Part shown: piece by piece, positions 8,981 through 17,202 of the stretch
Layout: every line of letters starts with the position of its first letter
Position numbering within the stretch: the first letter of the stretch is position 1
Assembly: GCA_038107835.1 (NCBI GenBank)
Contig: JAYNHH010000011.1
Coordinates: forward strand, 1-64,000
Direction: 5' to 3'
From: MED-G116 sp038107835
GTDB taxonomy: Bacteria; Pseudomonadota; Alphaproteobacteria; Puniceispirillales; Puniceispirillaceae
Length of the DNA stretch: 64,000 bases
Position numbers and translations under genes: made by a program
The notes under the pieces: generated by a model
Database searches by the model: none
What the model was told of the DNA's origin: nothing
Seen by the model: only the letters and a program-made list of their open reading frames with translations

Positions 8981-10435
8981 ATGAGTACGGTAATCAAAGG
9001 CGGGACGATCGTTACAGCCGATAGAACCTATGTGGCTGATGTGCTGGTTGAAAAAGGTGTCATCACCGATATTGGCACCGGCCTTTCGGGTGACGAGACG
9101 CTTGATGCCACTGGCTGTTATGTGATGCCGGGCGGTATTGATCCGCACACGCATCTCGAAATGCCGTTCATGGGAACCTATTCCTCGGACAATTTTGAGT
9201 CAGGCACCAGGGCGGCGCTGTCTGGCGGCACTACGATGGTGGTGGATTTCTGTCTGCCGGCACCTGGCCAGTCGCTGCTGACGGCAATTCAGGCCTGGGA
9301 CAATAAATCCTCGCTGGCCACCACCGACTATTCCTTCCATATGGCGATCACCTGGTGGGGCGAGGAGGTGTTCAATGAGATGCCGGTTGTTGTCGACAAG
9401 GGCATCAACACCTTCAAGCATTTCATGGCCTATAAGGGCGCGTTGATGGTTGATGATGACGAGATGTATGCGTCATTCCAGCGCTGTGCGGAATTGGGGG
9501 CGATGCCGCTGGTTCATGCCGAAAATGGCGATGTTGTCGCGCAGTTGCAGACAAAGCTGATGGCCGAGGGAAATAACGGCCCTGAGGCGCATGCCTATTC
9601 CCGCCCGCCCGAGGTCGAGGGCGAGGCCACCAACCGGGCGATCATGATCGCCGATATGGCTGGCGTCCCGCTCTATGTCGTGCATGTATCCTGCGAGCAG
9701 TCACATGAGGCCATCCGCCGTGCGCGGCAGAAGGGCATGCGGGTCTATGGTGAGCCGTTGATCCAGCATCTGCTGCTGGATGAGGGTGAATATGCCCATG
9801 ATGATTGGGATCATGCGGCCCGCCGCGTGATGTCACCGCCCTTCCGCAATCAACAGCATCAGGACAGCCTGTGGGCGGGTCTACAGGCTGGCAGCCTGCA
9901 GGTCGTGGCCACCGATCACTGCGCTTTCACCACCGAACAGAAGCGCTATGGCGTTGGTGATTTCACCAAGATTCCAAATGGCACGGGCGGCCTTGAGGAC
10001 CGGATGCCACTGCTCTGGAGCTATGGCGTGAATACAGGTCGTCTGACGATGAATGAATTTGTTGCGGCCACCTCAACCAATATTGCCAAGGCGCTGAACA
10101 TGTATCCGCGCAAGGGTGCCATTCTTGAGGGGGCAGATGCCGATATCGTCGTGTGGGATCCTGAACGCGAGAAGACCATCAGCGCCGGCAGCCAGCAATC
10201 GGCAATTGATTACAATGTGTTCGAGGGCTTTGCCGTCAAGGGTCTGCCGCGTTTCACCATGACCAAAGGCTATGTTGCAATCAGCGAGAACGAGGTCAAG
10301 ACGCGTGAGGGTCATGGCAAATTTGTCCCGCGTGAACCCTTCAGTGCGACCAACAAGGCGCTCTCACAATGGAAGGCATTGACGGCTCCCCGCAAGGTGA
10401 TCCGTGATCCGGCGAATATGCCAGCTGGTGTCTAG
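8981..10435 (+). CDS. hydA: dihydropyrimidinase
   Basis: This cyclic amidohydrolase opens dihydrouracil or dihydrothymine to the N-carbamoyl-beta-amino acid, the second step of the reductive pathway. The binuclear metal site is visible: HTH in GGIDPHTHLEMPF, the lysine that becomes carboxylated in TFKHFMAYKG, His in PLVHAENGD and YVVHVSCEQSH, and Asp in VVATDHCAF. Length (484 aa) is in the normal range for bacterial hydantoinases. A good ribosome binding site (AGGGAGAATGAGAC) precedes the ATG. It is co-oriented with the amidase upstream and the ABC transporter downstream. Its 3' end overlaps a strong hairpin (10420-10440). Confidence 0.93.
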   Translation: MSTVIKGGTIVTADRTYVADVLVEKGVITDIGTGLSGDETLDATGCYVMPGGIDPHTHLEMPFMGTYSSDNFESGTRAALSGGTTMVVDFCLPAPGQSLLTAIQAWDNKSSLATTDYSFHMAITWWGEEVFNEMPVVVDKGINTFKHFMAYKGALMVDDDEMYASFQRCAELGAMPLVHAENGDVVAQLQTKLMAEGNNGPEAHAYSRPPEVEGEATNRAIMIADMAGVPLYVVHVSCEQSHEAIRRARQKGMRVYGEPLIQHLLLDEGEYAHDDWDHAARRVMSPPFRNQQHQDSLWAGLQAGSLQVVATDHCAFTTEQKRYGVGDFTKIPNGTGGLEDRMPLLWSYGVNTGRLTMNEFVAATSTNIAKALNMYPRKGAILEGADADIVVWDPEREKTISAGSQQSAIDYNVFEGFAVKGLPRFTMTKGYVAISENEVKTREGHGKFVPREPFSATNKALSQWKALTAPRKVIRDPANMPAGV

Positions 10436-10511
10436 CTGGCAGGACGGATCGGACAGCGCCTGCCCCGCAACGGCGCTGCTGTCACCTGTGGTGGCGCTGT
10501 TAACGGGGCAA
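10420..10511 (+). promoter_or_regulatory. structured intercistronic RNA with possible H-type pseudoknot
   Basis: A 7-bp hairpin GCCAGCT/AGCTGGC spans the stop codon of dihydropyrimidinase. After it, CAGCGCC (10454-10460) can pair with GGCGCTG (10472-10478), and TGCCCCG in the loop (10461-10467) can pair with CGGGGCA (10504-10510), which is the geometry of an H-type pseudoknot. ACAGCGCC can alternatively pair with GGCGCTGT at 10493-10500. The element ends about 25 bp before the first possible start of the transporter ATPase. I do not match it to a known riboswitch class. Confidence 0.4.
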
Positions 10512-10553
10512 AAAACGAAGCAACACGGTTAAGTGATGCAGAAAGACAGAGTA

Positions 10554-11348
10554 ATGGCGAAAACGTCATCCCCGGATATGGTTATCAAGGCTGAAAAACT
10601 GAATCTGGACTTCGAGACCAATGACGGTGTCGTTCACGCGCTTCGGGATCTTGACCTGGAGATCGGGGCTGGTGAGTTCGTGTCCTTTATTGGCCCCTCC
10701 GGCTGTGGCAAAACCACATTTTTACGGGTCATTGCCGATCTTGAAACACCGACAGGTGGCAGCATTGCCGTCAATGGACAGCCTCCCGAACAGGCGCGTC
10801 TGGCGCGGGCCTATGGCTATGTCTTTCAGGCGCCGGCGCTTCTCAGCTGGCGTACCATTGCCCGCAATATCTCGCTGCCGCTGGAGATCATGGGTCTGTC
10901 CCGTGCAGAGCAGCAGGAACGGGTCGAGCGAATGATCAATCTTGTCGGGCTGGATGGCTTTGGTGGCAAATTTCCCTGGCAGCTCTCTGGCGGCATGCAG
11001 CAGCGTGCCTCGATCGCGCGTGCGCTTGCCTTTGACGCTGACCTGCTGCTGATGGACGAGCCTTTTGGCGCACTGGATGAGATTGTACGTGATCACCTCA
11101 ATGAACAGCTGCTCCAGCTGTGGAAGAAGACTGGCAAGACGATCTGCTTTGTCACCCATTCAATTCCCGAGGCGGTGTATCTGTCGACGAAGATTGTGGT
11201 GATGTCACCACGTCCGGGACGGATCACCGATGTCATCACGTCCGACCTGCCTGATGATCGCCCGCTTGATATTCGCGAAACCCCGAAATTCCTTGAAATT
11301 GCCCAGCGCGTGCGCGAGGGGCTGCGTGAGGGCCATGCCGATGACTAG
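10554..11348 (+). CDS. ABC transporter ATP-binding protein (pyrimidine/HMP-type, NitT/TauT family)
   Basis: This is the ATPase of a four-gene importer (10554-14366). Walker A (GPSGCGKTT), the Q-loop region (YGYVFQAPALLSW), the signature LSGGMQQR, Walker B (LLLMDEPFGALD) and the H-loop His (FVTHS) are all present. The subgroup is the SsuB/TauB/ThiZ type that works with NMT1-like binding proteins. The start is uncertain: GTG 10533, ATG 10536 and ATG 10554 are in frame, and none has a strong ribosome binding site; I chose 10554 because the family starts near there. Its place straight after dihydropyrimidinase suggests import of uracil, thymine or related rings, possibly including hydroxymethylpyrimidine. 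Confidence 0.88.
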   Translation: MAKTSSPDMVIKAEKLNLDFETNDGVVHALRDLDLEIGAGEFVSFIGPSGCGKTTFLRVIADLETPTGGSIAVNGQPPEQARLARAYGYVFQAPALLSWRTIARNISLPLEIMGLSRAEQQERVERMINLVGLDGFGGKFPWQLSGGMQQRASIARALAFDADLLLMDEPFGALDEIVRDHLNEQLLQLWKKTGKTICFVTHSIPEAVYLSTKIVVMSPRPGRITDVITSDLPDDRPLDIRETPKFLEIAQRVREGLREGHADD

Positions 11349-11375
11349 GGCAGCACCCAGCAAGGGGAGGCCGGT

Positions 11376-12254
11376 TTGACCGACACGCTGAGACAGAAAC
11401 TGCTTCCGGTTCTGACCATCGTCGCGGCGATTGGCGTGATCTGGTACGGTTTCACCGTCTATTTGAATGCCCCCTGGCAGCTTGACCAATATGAGAAATC
11501 AGCCACCGAATGGAGCATGACTGATCTTGTGCGCGATACGATGGCGCATGATCGGCCTGTGCTGCCGGCACCGCATCAGGTTGTCGCCGAAATCTGGAAA
11601 ACCACGGTAAAGAAGAAAGTCACCTCGAAGCGGTCGCTGATCTATCACAGCTGGATCACCCTTTCCTCGACACTGCTTGGCTTTGTTATGGGAACCTTCA
11701 CCGGCATGATGCTGGCCATTTTCATTGTCGAGAACAGGGCCATGGACAAATCATTGATGCCCTGGATCATCACCAGCCAGACAATCCCGATTCTGGCGAT
11801 TGCGCCGATGATCATTGTGGTACTGAATGCGGTCGGGCTGTCGGGGCTGCTACCCAAGGCGTTGATTTCAACCTATCTCAGTTTCTTCCCGATCGCCGTG
11901 GGAATGGTCAAGGGACTGCGCAGCCCGGATCCAATGCTGATTGATCTGATGCGCACCTATAACTGCTCGCGCTGGCAGCTGTTTTTCACCCTGCGCCTGC
12001 CATCCTCGGTTCCCTATCTGTTTACCTCGATGAAAATCGCCATTGCCATCAGCCTCGTCGGGGCCATTGTTGGTGAATTGCCGACCGGTGCGGTTGCTGG
12101 GCTTGGCGCGCGTCTGCTGTCGGGATCCTATTATGGCCAGACAATCCAGATCTGGTCAGCTCTGCTGACCGCCGCCACGCTGGCGGCCCTGCTGGTGATT
12201 GCGGTCAATATCGCGGCGCAGATCACCCAGCGGATGATGGGGGTGCCAAAATGA
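11376..12254 (+). CDS. ABC transporter permease (NitT/TauT-type), first subunit
   Basis: An integral membrane permease with about six hydrophobic segments and the binding-protein-dependent permease loop around SKRSLIYHSWITLSST and TYNCSRWQLFFTLRLPSSVP. The start is TTG at 11376, supported by AGGGGAGG just upstream; no ATG start fits. Length is 292 aa. An insertion of about 60 residues follows the first membrane segment. The last four bases overlap the next permease gene (ATGA), so the two are translationally coupled and probably form a heterodimer. Confidence 0.86.
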   Translation: MTDTLRQKLLPVLTIVAAIGVIWYGFTVYLNAPWQLDQYEKSATEWSMTDLVRDTMAHDRPVLPAPHQVVAEIWKTTVKKKVTSKRSLIYHSWITLSSTLLGFVMGTFTGMMLAIFIVENRAMDKSLMPWIITSQTIPILAIAPMIIVVLNAVGLSGLLPKALISTYLSFFPIAVGMVKGLRSPDPMLIDLMRTYNCSRWQLFFTLRLPSSVPYLFTSMKIAIAISLVGAIVGELPTGAVAGLGARLLSGSYYGQTIQIWSALLTAATLAALLVIAVNIAAQITQRMMGVPK

Positions 12255-13354
12255 CCGGCCTGCAGAAACTGCTGAACGCCGCTGCCGCACTGTGTGGGCT
12301 CTACGCACTGGTTGAAGGGGTCGCTGCGCTGTCACCGGCCCTGCTGCTTGCGGCTGGTCTGGTGGTTGCGGGCGGGATGCGTCTGTCGCCGGCGCTGGCT
12401 GCTGCCTTGCCTGTTGTGATGCGTCCCCAACTGGACCTGTTGATCAGCCTTTTTGCCGCCGGCGCGGTTCTGGCGGCGTTGCAGGACGGCATGGCTGGGG
12501 CTGCCTGGGCGATCGCCATTGCCGCCTGGCTGCATGGCTGGCTGGCGGTCGAAAAGACCATGGCAGATGATGCGGATGCAACCGGCTTCAATTGGGTTGT
12601 GTCGCTTGGTGTTCCCCTGTTCTTCGGCTTCTGGCTGTTGTTTTTCTGGGAGGCTCTGACCGTTGGTCTTGGCATTCCGACGGTGTTGCTGCCACCGCCG
12701 TCGATGATCGGGGCGCGTCTGGTCACCTCGACAGCGATTCTGATGGCTGATTTCCGGCAGACATTTCTGAAAGCCGTCCTTGCTGGCTATGCCATCGGGT
12801 GTGGCAGCGCGTTTGTGGTTGCCATTCTTGTCGACCGCAGTGATTTTCTGCGGCGTGGCCTGTTGCCCATTGGCAATTTCATCTCGGCCTTGCCGATCAT
12901 TGGCGTTGCGCCGATCATGGTCATGTGGTTCGGCTTTGACTGGCAGTCCAAAGCGGCGGTGATTGTCATCATGACCTTCTTTCCGATGATGGTGAACACG
13001 CTCTCGGGGCTGAGCGCGGCAAGCGCGATGGAGCGTGACCTGCTCAACACCTATGCTGCCAGCTATTGGCAGAGCCTGTTCACTTTGCGGCTTCCTGCCG
13101 CCATGCCCTTTATTTTCAATGCGCTGAAGATCAATTCGACTCTGGCCCTGATTGGTGCCATCGTAGCTGAGTTCTTCGGCACCCCGATCGTTGGAATCGG
13201 GTTCAGGATTTCGACCGAGGTGGGCCGTATGAATCTGGATATGGTCTGGGCGGAAATTGCGGTTGCCGCGCTTGCCGGCTCTGCAAGTTATGGTGCTTTG
13301 AGCCTGCTCGAAAGGCGGGTCACTTTCTGGCATCCATCGTACCGAACGACATAA
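12251..13354 (+). CDS. ABC transporter permease (NitT/TauT-type), second subunit
   Basis: The second permease of the same importer. It is longer (367 aa) because of an extra hydrophobic N-terminal region of roughly 100 residues with several membrane segments before the conserved permease core. The coupling loop motif is visible as TYAASYWQSLFTLRLPAAMP, and MIGARLVTSTAILMADFRQT resembles the typical start of the core. It begins within the stop codon of the previous gene. It is followed after 25 bp by the substrate-binding protein gene. Confidence 0.86.
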   Translation: MTGLQKLLNAAAALCGLYALVEGVAALSPALLLAAGLVVAGGMRLSPALAAALPVVMRPQLDLLISLFAAGAVLAALQDGMAGAAWAIAIAAWLHGWLAVEKTMADDADATGFNWVVSLGVPLFFGFWLLFFWEALTVGLGIPTVLLPPPSMIGARLVTSTAILMADFRQTFLKAVLAGYAIGCGSAFVVAILVDRSDFLRRGLLPIGNFISALPIIGVAPIMVMWFGFDWQSKAAVIVIMTFFPMMVNTLSGLSAASAMERDLLNTYAASYWQSLFTLRLPAAMPFIFNALKINSTLALIGAIVAEFFGTPIVGIGFRISTEVGRMNLDMVWAEIAVAALAGSASYGALSLLERRVTFWHPSYRTT

Positions 13355-13379
13355 TCAAATCACAACAAGGGAGACGAAA

Positions 13380-14366
13380 ATGAAAAAACTGGTTTTAATG
13401 GCACTGGCCGCTGGCATGGCAATGTCAGGTTCAGTGGCGCAGGCAGCTGACAAGCTGACCCTGCAGTTGAAATGGGTCACCCAGGCGCAGTTTGCCGGCT
13501 ATTATGTCGCGCAGGATCAGGGTTTCTATGACGCAGAGGGGCTGGACATCACAATCAAGCCCGGCGGTCCTGATGTGGCGCCTGCCCAGGTGATCGCTGG
13601 CGGTGGTGCTGATGTTGTTCTTGACTGGATGCCATCGGCGCTGGCCACACGCGAAAAGGGTGTGAACCTTGTCAACATCGCGCAGCCATTCAAATCATCG
13701 GGTATGATGCTGACCTGCCGCAAGGATACGGGGATCAAGTCGCCTGCCGATTTCAAGGGCAAGACTCTGGGTGTCTGGTTCTATGGCAATGAATATCCCT
13801 TCCTGTCCTGGATGAGCCAGCTTGGTCTGCCAACCGATGGCAGCGCCGGTGGTGTGACTGTTCTGAAACAGGGTTTCAATGTTGATCCAATTCTGCAGAA
13901 GCAGGCCGACTGCGTGTCAACAATGACCTATAATGAATATTGGCAGATCATTGATGCCGGCCTCTCGGCTGATGAGCTGGTTGTTTTCAAATATCAGGAT
14001 CAGGGCGTTGCCACGCTTGAGGACGGAATCTATGTGATGGAAGACCGGCTCAAGGATCCGGCTTTCGAGGACCAGATGGTCCGCTTTGTCCGCGCGTCGA
14101 TGAAGGGATGGAAATGGGCCGAGGAAAACCCCGATGCAGCGGCTGACATCGTTCTGGAAAATGACGCCTCAGGTGCACAGACAGAAAAGCACCAGCGCCG
14201 GATGATGGGTGAAATTGCCAAGCTGACAGCTGGTTCCAATGGCGCCCTTGATCCTGCCGATTATGAGCGCACCGTTGCCACACTGATGAAGGGTGGGTCT
14301 GATCCGGTGATCACCAAGGCGCCTAGCGGTGCCTGGACGCATGCGATCACCGACAAGGCGTTGTAA
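13380..14366 (+). CDS. NMT1/THI5-like periplasmic substrate-binding protein (pyrimidine-type)
   Basis: This binding protein captures the substrate in the periplasm for the preceding permeases. A Sec signal peptide covers about residues 1-22, cut near VAQAAD. The mature part begins LTLQLKWVTQAQFAGYYVA, a hallmark of the NMT1/THI5 family that binds hydroxymethylpyrimidine precursors and related pyrimidines. Length is 328 aa. GGGAGACGAAA precedes the ATG. It is the last gene of the operon, since a strong terminator follows at 14391-14420. The position among uracil/thymine catabolic genes suggests a pyrimidine base as ligand rather than a thiamine precursor; this is inference. Confidence 0.88.
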   Translation: MKKLVLMALAAGMAMSGSVAQAADKLTLQLKWVTQAQFAGYYVAQDQGFYDAEGLDITIKPGGPDVAPAQVIAGGGADVVLDWMPSALATREKGVNLVNIAQPFKSSGMMLTCRKDTGIKSPADFKGKTLGVWFYGNEYPFLSWMSQLGLPTDGSAGGVTVLKQGFNVDPILQKQADCVSTMTYNEYWQIIDAGLSADELVVFKYQDQGVATLEDGIYVMEDRLKDPAFEDQMVRFVRASMKGWKWAEENPDAAADIVLENDASGAQTEKHQRRMMGEIAKLTAGSNGALDPADYERTVATLMKGGSDPVITKAPSGAWTHAITDKAL

Positions 14367-14390
14367 AAATACCAACATAATCACAGCAGT

Positions 14391-14420
14391 AATGGAGGCA
14401 TGATGTGCCTCCATTTTTTT
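14391..14420 (+). terminator. rho-independent terminator after the first ABC importer
   Basis: A perfect 10-bp stem AATGGAGGCA / TGCCTCCATT with a five-base loop is followed by a run of T through 14420. Confidence 0.92.
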
Positions 14421-14434
14421 GACTCATTCATGGT

Positions 14435-14450
14435 TTTACCAATTGATAAA
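14435..14450 (+). promoter_or_regulatory. RutR-like operator upstream of the BMP transporter operon
   Basis: TTTACCAATTGATAAA sits in an 18-bp near-perfect palindrome (14434-14451) and matches the E. coli RutR consensus at 11 of 14 fixed positions. It lies about 136 bp before the BMP-family gene. It shares its pattern with the sites at 2485 and 6175. Confidence 0.6.
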
Positions 14451-14586
14451 AATTTATTTTCCACCAGACATCACTAATGCTACCGTTCTTTTTTGCTGGT
14501 CGGACAGAGTGGGGCAAAAATGAAAAGCAAAAACCCCGTAATTCCCGGACCTGGTTTGTGACTCAATGAAAGGGAGAGAGTAAGAT

Positions 14587-15615
14587 ATGGATATAACCTC
14601 TAAAATCTTAGCTAATAAATCTTTGACGAGACGTACTTTTGTCGCTGGTATGGCAACATCTGCAATTGCATTTGGTGCGATGCCTGCATTTGGTGCAGGA
14701 AAAATCAAGGTTGCAGGTATATACACACAGCCGATCCAGCAAAAGTGGGACGCGCGTCTTCATCTTGCTCTTGATGCCGCGGCAAAGCGCGGAGAGATCG
14801 ACTATAGTTTTGCCGAGAAAGTGTCCAACACAGATTATGTGCGGGTGTTGCGTGAATATTGCGAAAATGGTGTCCAGCTTGTCGTGGGTGAGGCATTTGG
14901 GATCAGCAAGGAGGCACGTAAGGTTGCCGATGACTACCCGGATATTGCCTTTCTGATGGGTGATCCGTTCAAGCCACATGGAAGTAATTTCTCAGTTTTT
15001 GACAATTACATCCATGAACCCTGCTATCTGATGGGAATTATCGCCGGCCATATGAGCAGTGAAAAGAAGATTGGCATGGTTGGCGGCTATCCGATTGGCG
15101 AGGTAAACCGGCTTTTCCATGCCTTCATGAATGGTGCGCGCTCCGTTGATCCCTCGATAGAGTTCAAAGTTACCTTTATCGGGTCATGGTATGATCCGCC
15201 AAAGGCGAAGGAAGCCGCCATCGCCCAGATCGAGGCGGGTGTTGACATCATGTATGCAGAGCGTGCTGGCGTCGTAGATGCCTGTCGGGAAAAGGGCATT
15301 CTGGCCTTTGGCAATGTCAATGACATGAACAAGGAGGAAAATGGGACGGATGTTGTCGTGACCTCTGCTCTCTGGCACATGGAGTCGGCAATCGGTCACG
15401 CCATCGAGCGTGTAAAGGCCGGCACCTTCAGTGCTGAGGAATATCATCATTGGACAATGATGGCCAAGGGCGGTGCCAGTCTTGCCCCCTATTATGAATT
15501 CGACAGCAAGATTCCTGCCGACGTCAAATCACAGGTTGCCAGTCTTGCGGCAGACATAACGGCGGGCAAGGTTACGGTCGAAATCAATGACGTTGAGCCA
15601 AAGTCAACATTCTGA
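14587..15615 (+). CDS. BMP-family (basic membrane lipoprotein) substrate-binding protein, Tat-type signal
   Basis: A binding protein of the BmpA/Med family, whose known members bind nucleosides or purine/pyrimidine bases. The N-terminus carries SLTRRTFVAGMATSAIA, a twin-arginine signal, so it may be exported folded by Tat. The mature part shows the expected order: KIKVAGIYTQPIQQKWD, LVVGEAFGISKEARKVADD, GMVGGYPIGEVNRLFHAF and TVEINDVEP. No lipobox cysteine is visible, so unlike many family members it is probably soluble. AGGGAGAGAG precedes the ATG. It starts a transporter operon (14587-19203) that ends with a cytosine-type deaminase, which points to a nucleobase or nucleoside cargo. Confidence 0.9.
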   Translation: MDITSKILANKSLTRRTFVAGMATSAIAFGAMPAFGAGKIKVAGIYTQPIQQKWDARLHLALDAAAKRGEIDYSFAEKVSNTDYVRVLREYCENGVQLVVGEAFGISKEARKVADDYPDIAFLMGDPFKPHGSNFSVFDNYIHEPCYLMGIIAGHMSSEKKIGMVGGYPIGEVNRLFHAFMNGARSVDPSIEFKVTFIGSWYDPPKAKEAAIAQIEAGVDIMYAERAGVVDACREKGILAFGNVNDMNKEENGTDVVVTSALWHMESAIGHAIERVKAGTFSAEEYHHWTMMAKGGASLAPYYEFDSKIPADVKSQVASLAADITAGKVTVEINDVEPKSTF

Positions 15616-15634
15616 TTATGTGAACAGGGAGTTG

Positions 15635-15657
15635 GACACCCCTCGAAAGGGGGTGTC
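15635..15657 (+). promoter_or_regulatory. intercistronic stem-loop between binding protein and ATPase genes
   Basis: GACACCCC (15635-15642) pairs with GGGGTGTC (15650-15657) around a 7-base loop. No long T run follows, so it is more likely an mRNA-stabilising or partial attenuation hairpin that keeps binding-protein levels above ATPase levels. Confidence 0.6.
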
Positions 15658-15681
15658 ACTCCATTTATTGACTGGATTTCA

Positions 15682-17202
15682 ATGGCACCCCTTCTGGAAG
15701 TTTCGAACATCAGAAAGAGTTTTGGCTCTCTTGTCGCCAATCGAGATATCAGCTTTACCGTAGATTCCGGTGAAGTCCTCGCCATTCTGGGTGAAAATGG
15801 GGCGGGTAAAACCACCTTGATGAATATCATCTTCGGCCATTATCTGGCTGATGAGGGCGTTGTCCAATGCGCTGGCAGGGAATTGAGACGCGGTGACCCG
15901 CGCGCTGCCATCGAGGCTGGCATTGGTATGGTGCATCAGCACTTCACCCTCGCTGAGAATCTGACAGTTTTGGAAAACACACTCATCGGCACCCAGTCAT
16001 TGTGGAAACCGATGTTGTCAACCGCAGAAGCCAGGCAGAAACTTGTCGCACTCGCGGATCAGTTCGGCCTTGAGATGAATCCTGATGCCTATGTTCATCA
16101 AATGTCAGTTGGTGAGAAACAGCGACTTGAGATATTGAAAACCCTCATCAACGATTGTCGGCTTCTGATATTGGATGAACCCACTGCCAGTCTGACGCCC
16201 CAGGAATCCAATGGCCTTTTCGACTCAATCCGCAAGATGGTCTCGGCGGGGCTTGGCGTGATCATAATCTCGCATAAGCTGAATGAAATCATGCAGATCA
16301 GTGACCGTATCATCGTTCTGCGCGCAGGCGAGACAGTTGGAACGGTCAGGACCGCTGACGCCAGTAAGCGCCAGCTTGGCGAGATGATCGTTGGCCAGAA
16401 AATCACCCGTCCGGAACGTCGGTCCTCGCGTATGTCTGATCCAAAGATCAAACTGGAAAACATCTGCACCCGGAAAACCAACCTGCAGGCAGCCAGTCTG
16501 AAAAATATTGATCTAACCGTGAGAGGCGGGGAGATCATGGGAGTTGTCGGTGTTGCGGGCAATGGCCAGCGAAGTCTGGCGGAGGTCATGTCAGGACACA
16601 GCAAGCCAACCAGCGGAAACGTCATCATCAAGGGAGTAAGAGCGTTCGAACACACCCCGATGTCCTTCATGAAGGCAGGCGTGGCCTATATCCCGGAAGA
16701 CCGTAACAATGATGGTGTTGTTGGTGACATGTCAGTGTGGGAAAATGCAGTTCTGACGGAAACGCAGAATGCCGACCTCGTCGGAAGAATGGCGATGGTC
16801 AAAACATCCCAGTGCCGCTCTAGTGCTGAGAAAATTTGCAGTGCCAACGACGTCCGTTTTCAATCAATAAATCAACCGGCACGCCTCCTGTCTGGTGGCA
16901 ATATCCAAAAACTGCTCATTGGCCGATGGTTTGCACGGTCTCCAGAGATTATTGTTGCCTGCCAGCCATCGCGTGGCCTTGATGAGGGTGCCATCAGCGC
17001 GGTTCACCGGTCCCTGCTGGCTGCACGCGGTGGGGGAGCGGCGGTGGTTTTGATCTCCGAGGATCTGGATGAAATTCTGGCTCTCTCGGACAGCATTATC
17101 GTGATGTATGACGGTTGTGCGAGTGAGCCATTTGAAAATTGCAATGTAGACATTGCCAGCCTTGGCATGATGATGGCGGGAGATGGGTTCAATGCGGTTT
17201 GA
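15682..17202 (+). CDS. nucleoside/nucleobase ABC transporter, double ATP-binding protein
   Basis: A tandem ATPase typical of sugar and BMP-type nucleoside importers. The first half has Walker A GENGAGKTT, signature MSVGEKQRLEI and Walker B LLILDEPTASLTP. The second half has a degenerate P-loop (GVAGNGQRSL), LSGGNIQKLLIGRW and ACQPSRGLDEGAI, as usual in this family. PEDRNNDGVVGDMSVWEN is the conserved second-domain motif. Length is 506 aa. No strong ribosome binding site precedes the ATG at 15682, which fits weaker translation than the binding protein. Its end overlaps the next permease gene. Confidence 0.9.
   Translation: MAPLLEVSNIRKSFGSLVANRDISFTVDSGEVLAILGENGAGKTTLMNIIFGHYLADEGVVQCAGRELRRGDPRAAIEAGIGMVHQHFTLAENLTVLENTLIGTQSLWKPMLSTAEARQKLVALADQFGLEMNPDAYVHQMSVGEKQRLEILKTLINDCRLLILDEPTASLTPQESNGLFDSIRKMVSAGLGVIIISHKLNEIMQISDRIIVLRAGETVGTVRTADASKRQLGEMIVGQKITRPERRSSRMSDPKIKLENICTRKTNLQAASLKNIDLTVRGGEIMGVVGVAGNGQRSLAEVMSGHSKPTSGNVIIKGVRAFEHTPMSFMKAGVAYIPEDRNNDGVVGDMSVWENAVLTETQNADLVGRMAMVKTSQCRSSAEKICSANDVRFQSINQPARLLSGGNIQKLLIGRWFARSPEIIVACQPSRGLDEGAISAVHRSLLAARGGGAAVVLISEDLDEILALSDSIIVMYDGCASEPFENCNVDIASLGMMMAGDGFNAV

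Noticed and set aside
10436..10535. The GC-rich hairpins after dihydropyrimidinase, considered as an ordinary terminator
   Set aside because: The last stem is followed by A rather than T residues, so a rho-independent terminator on the plus strand does not fit.
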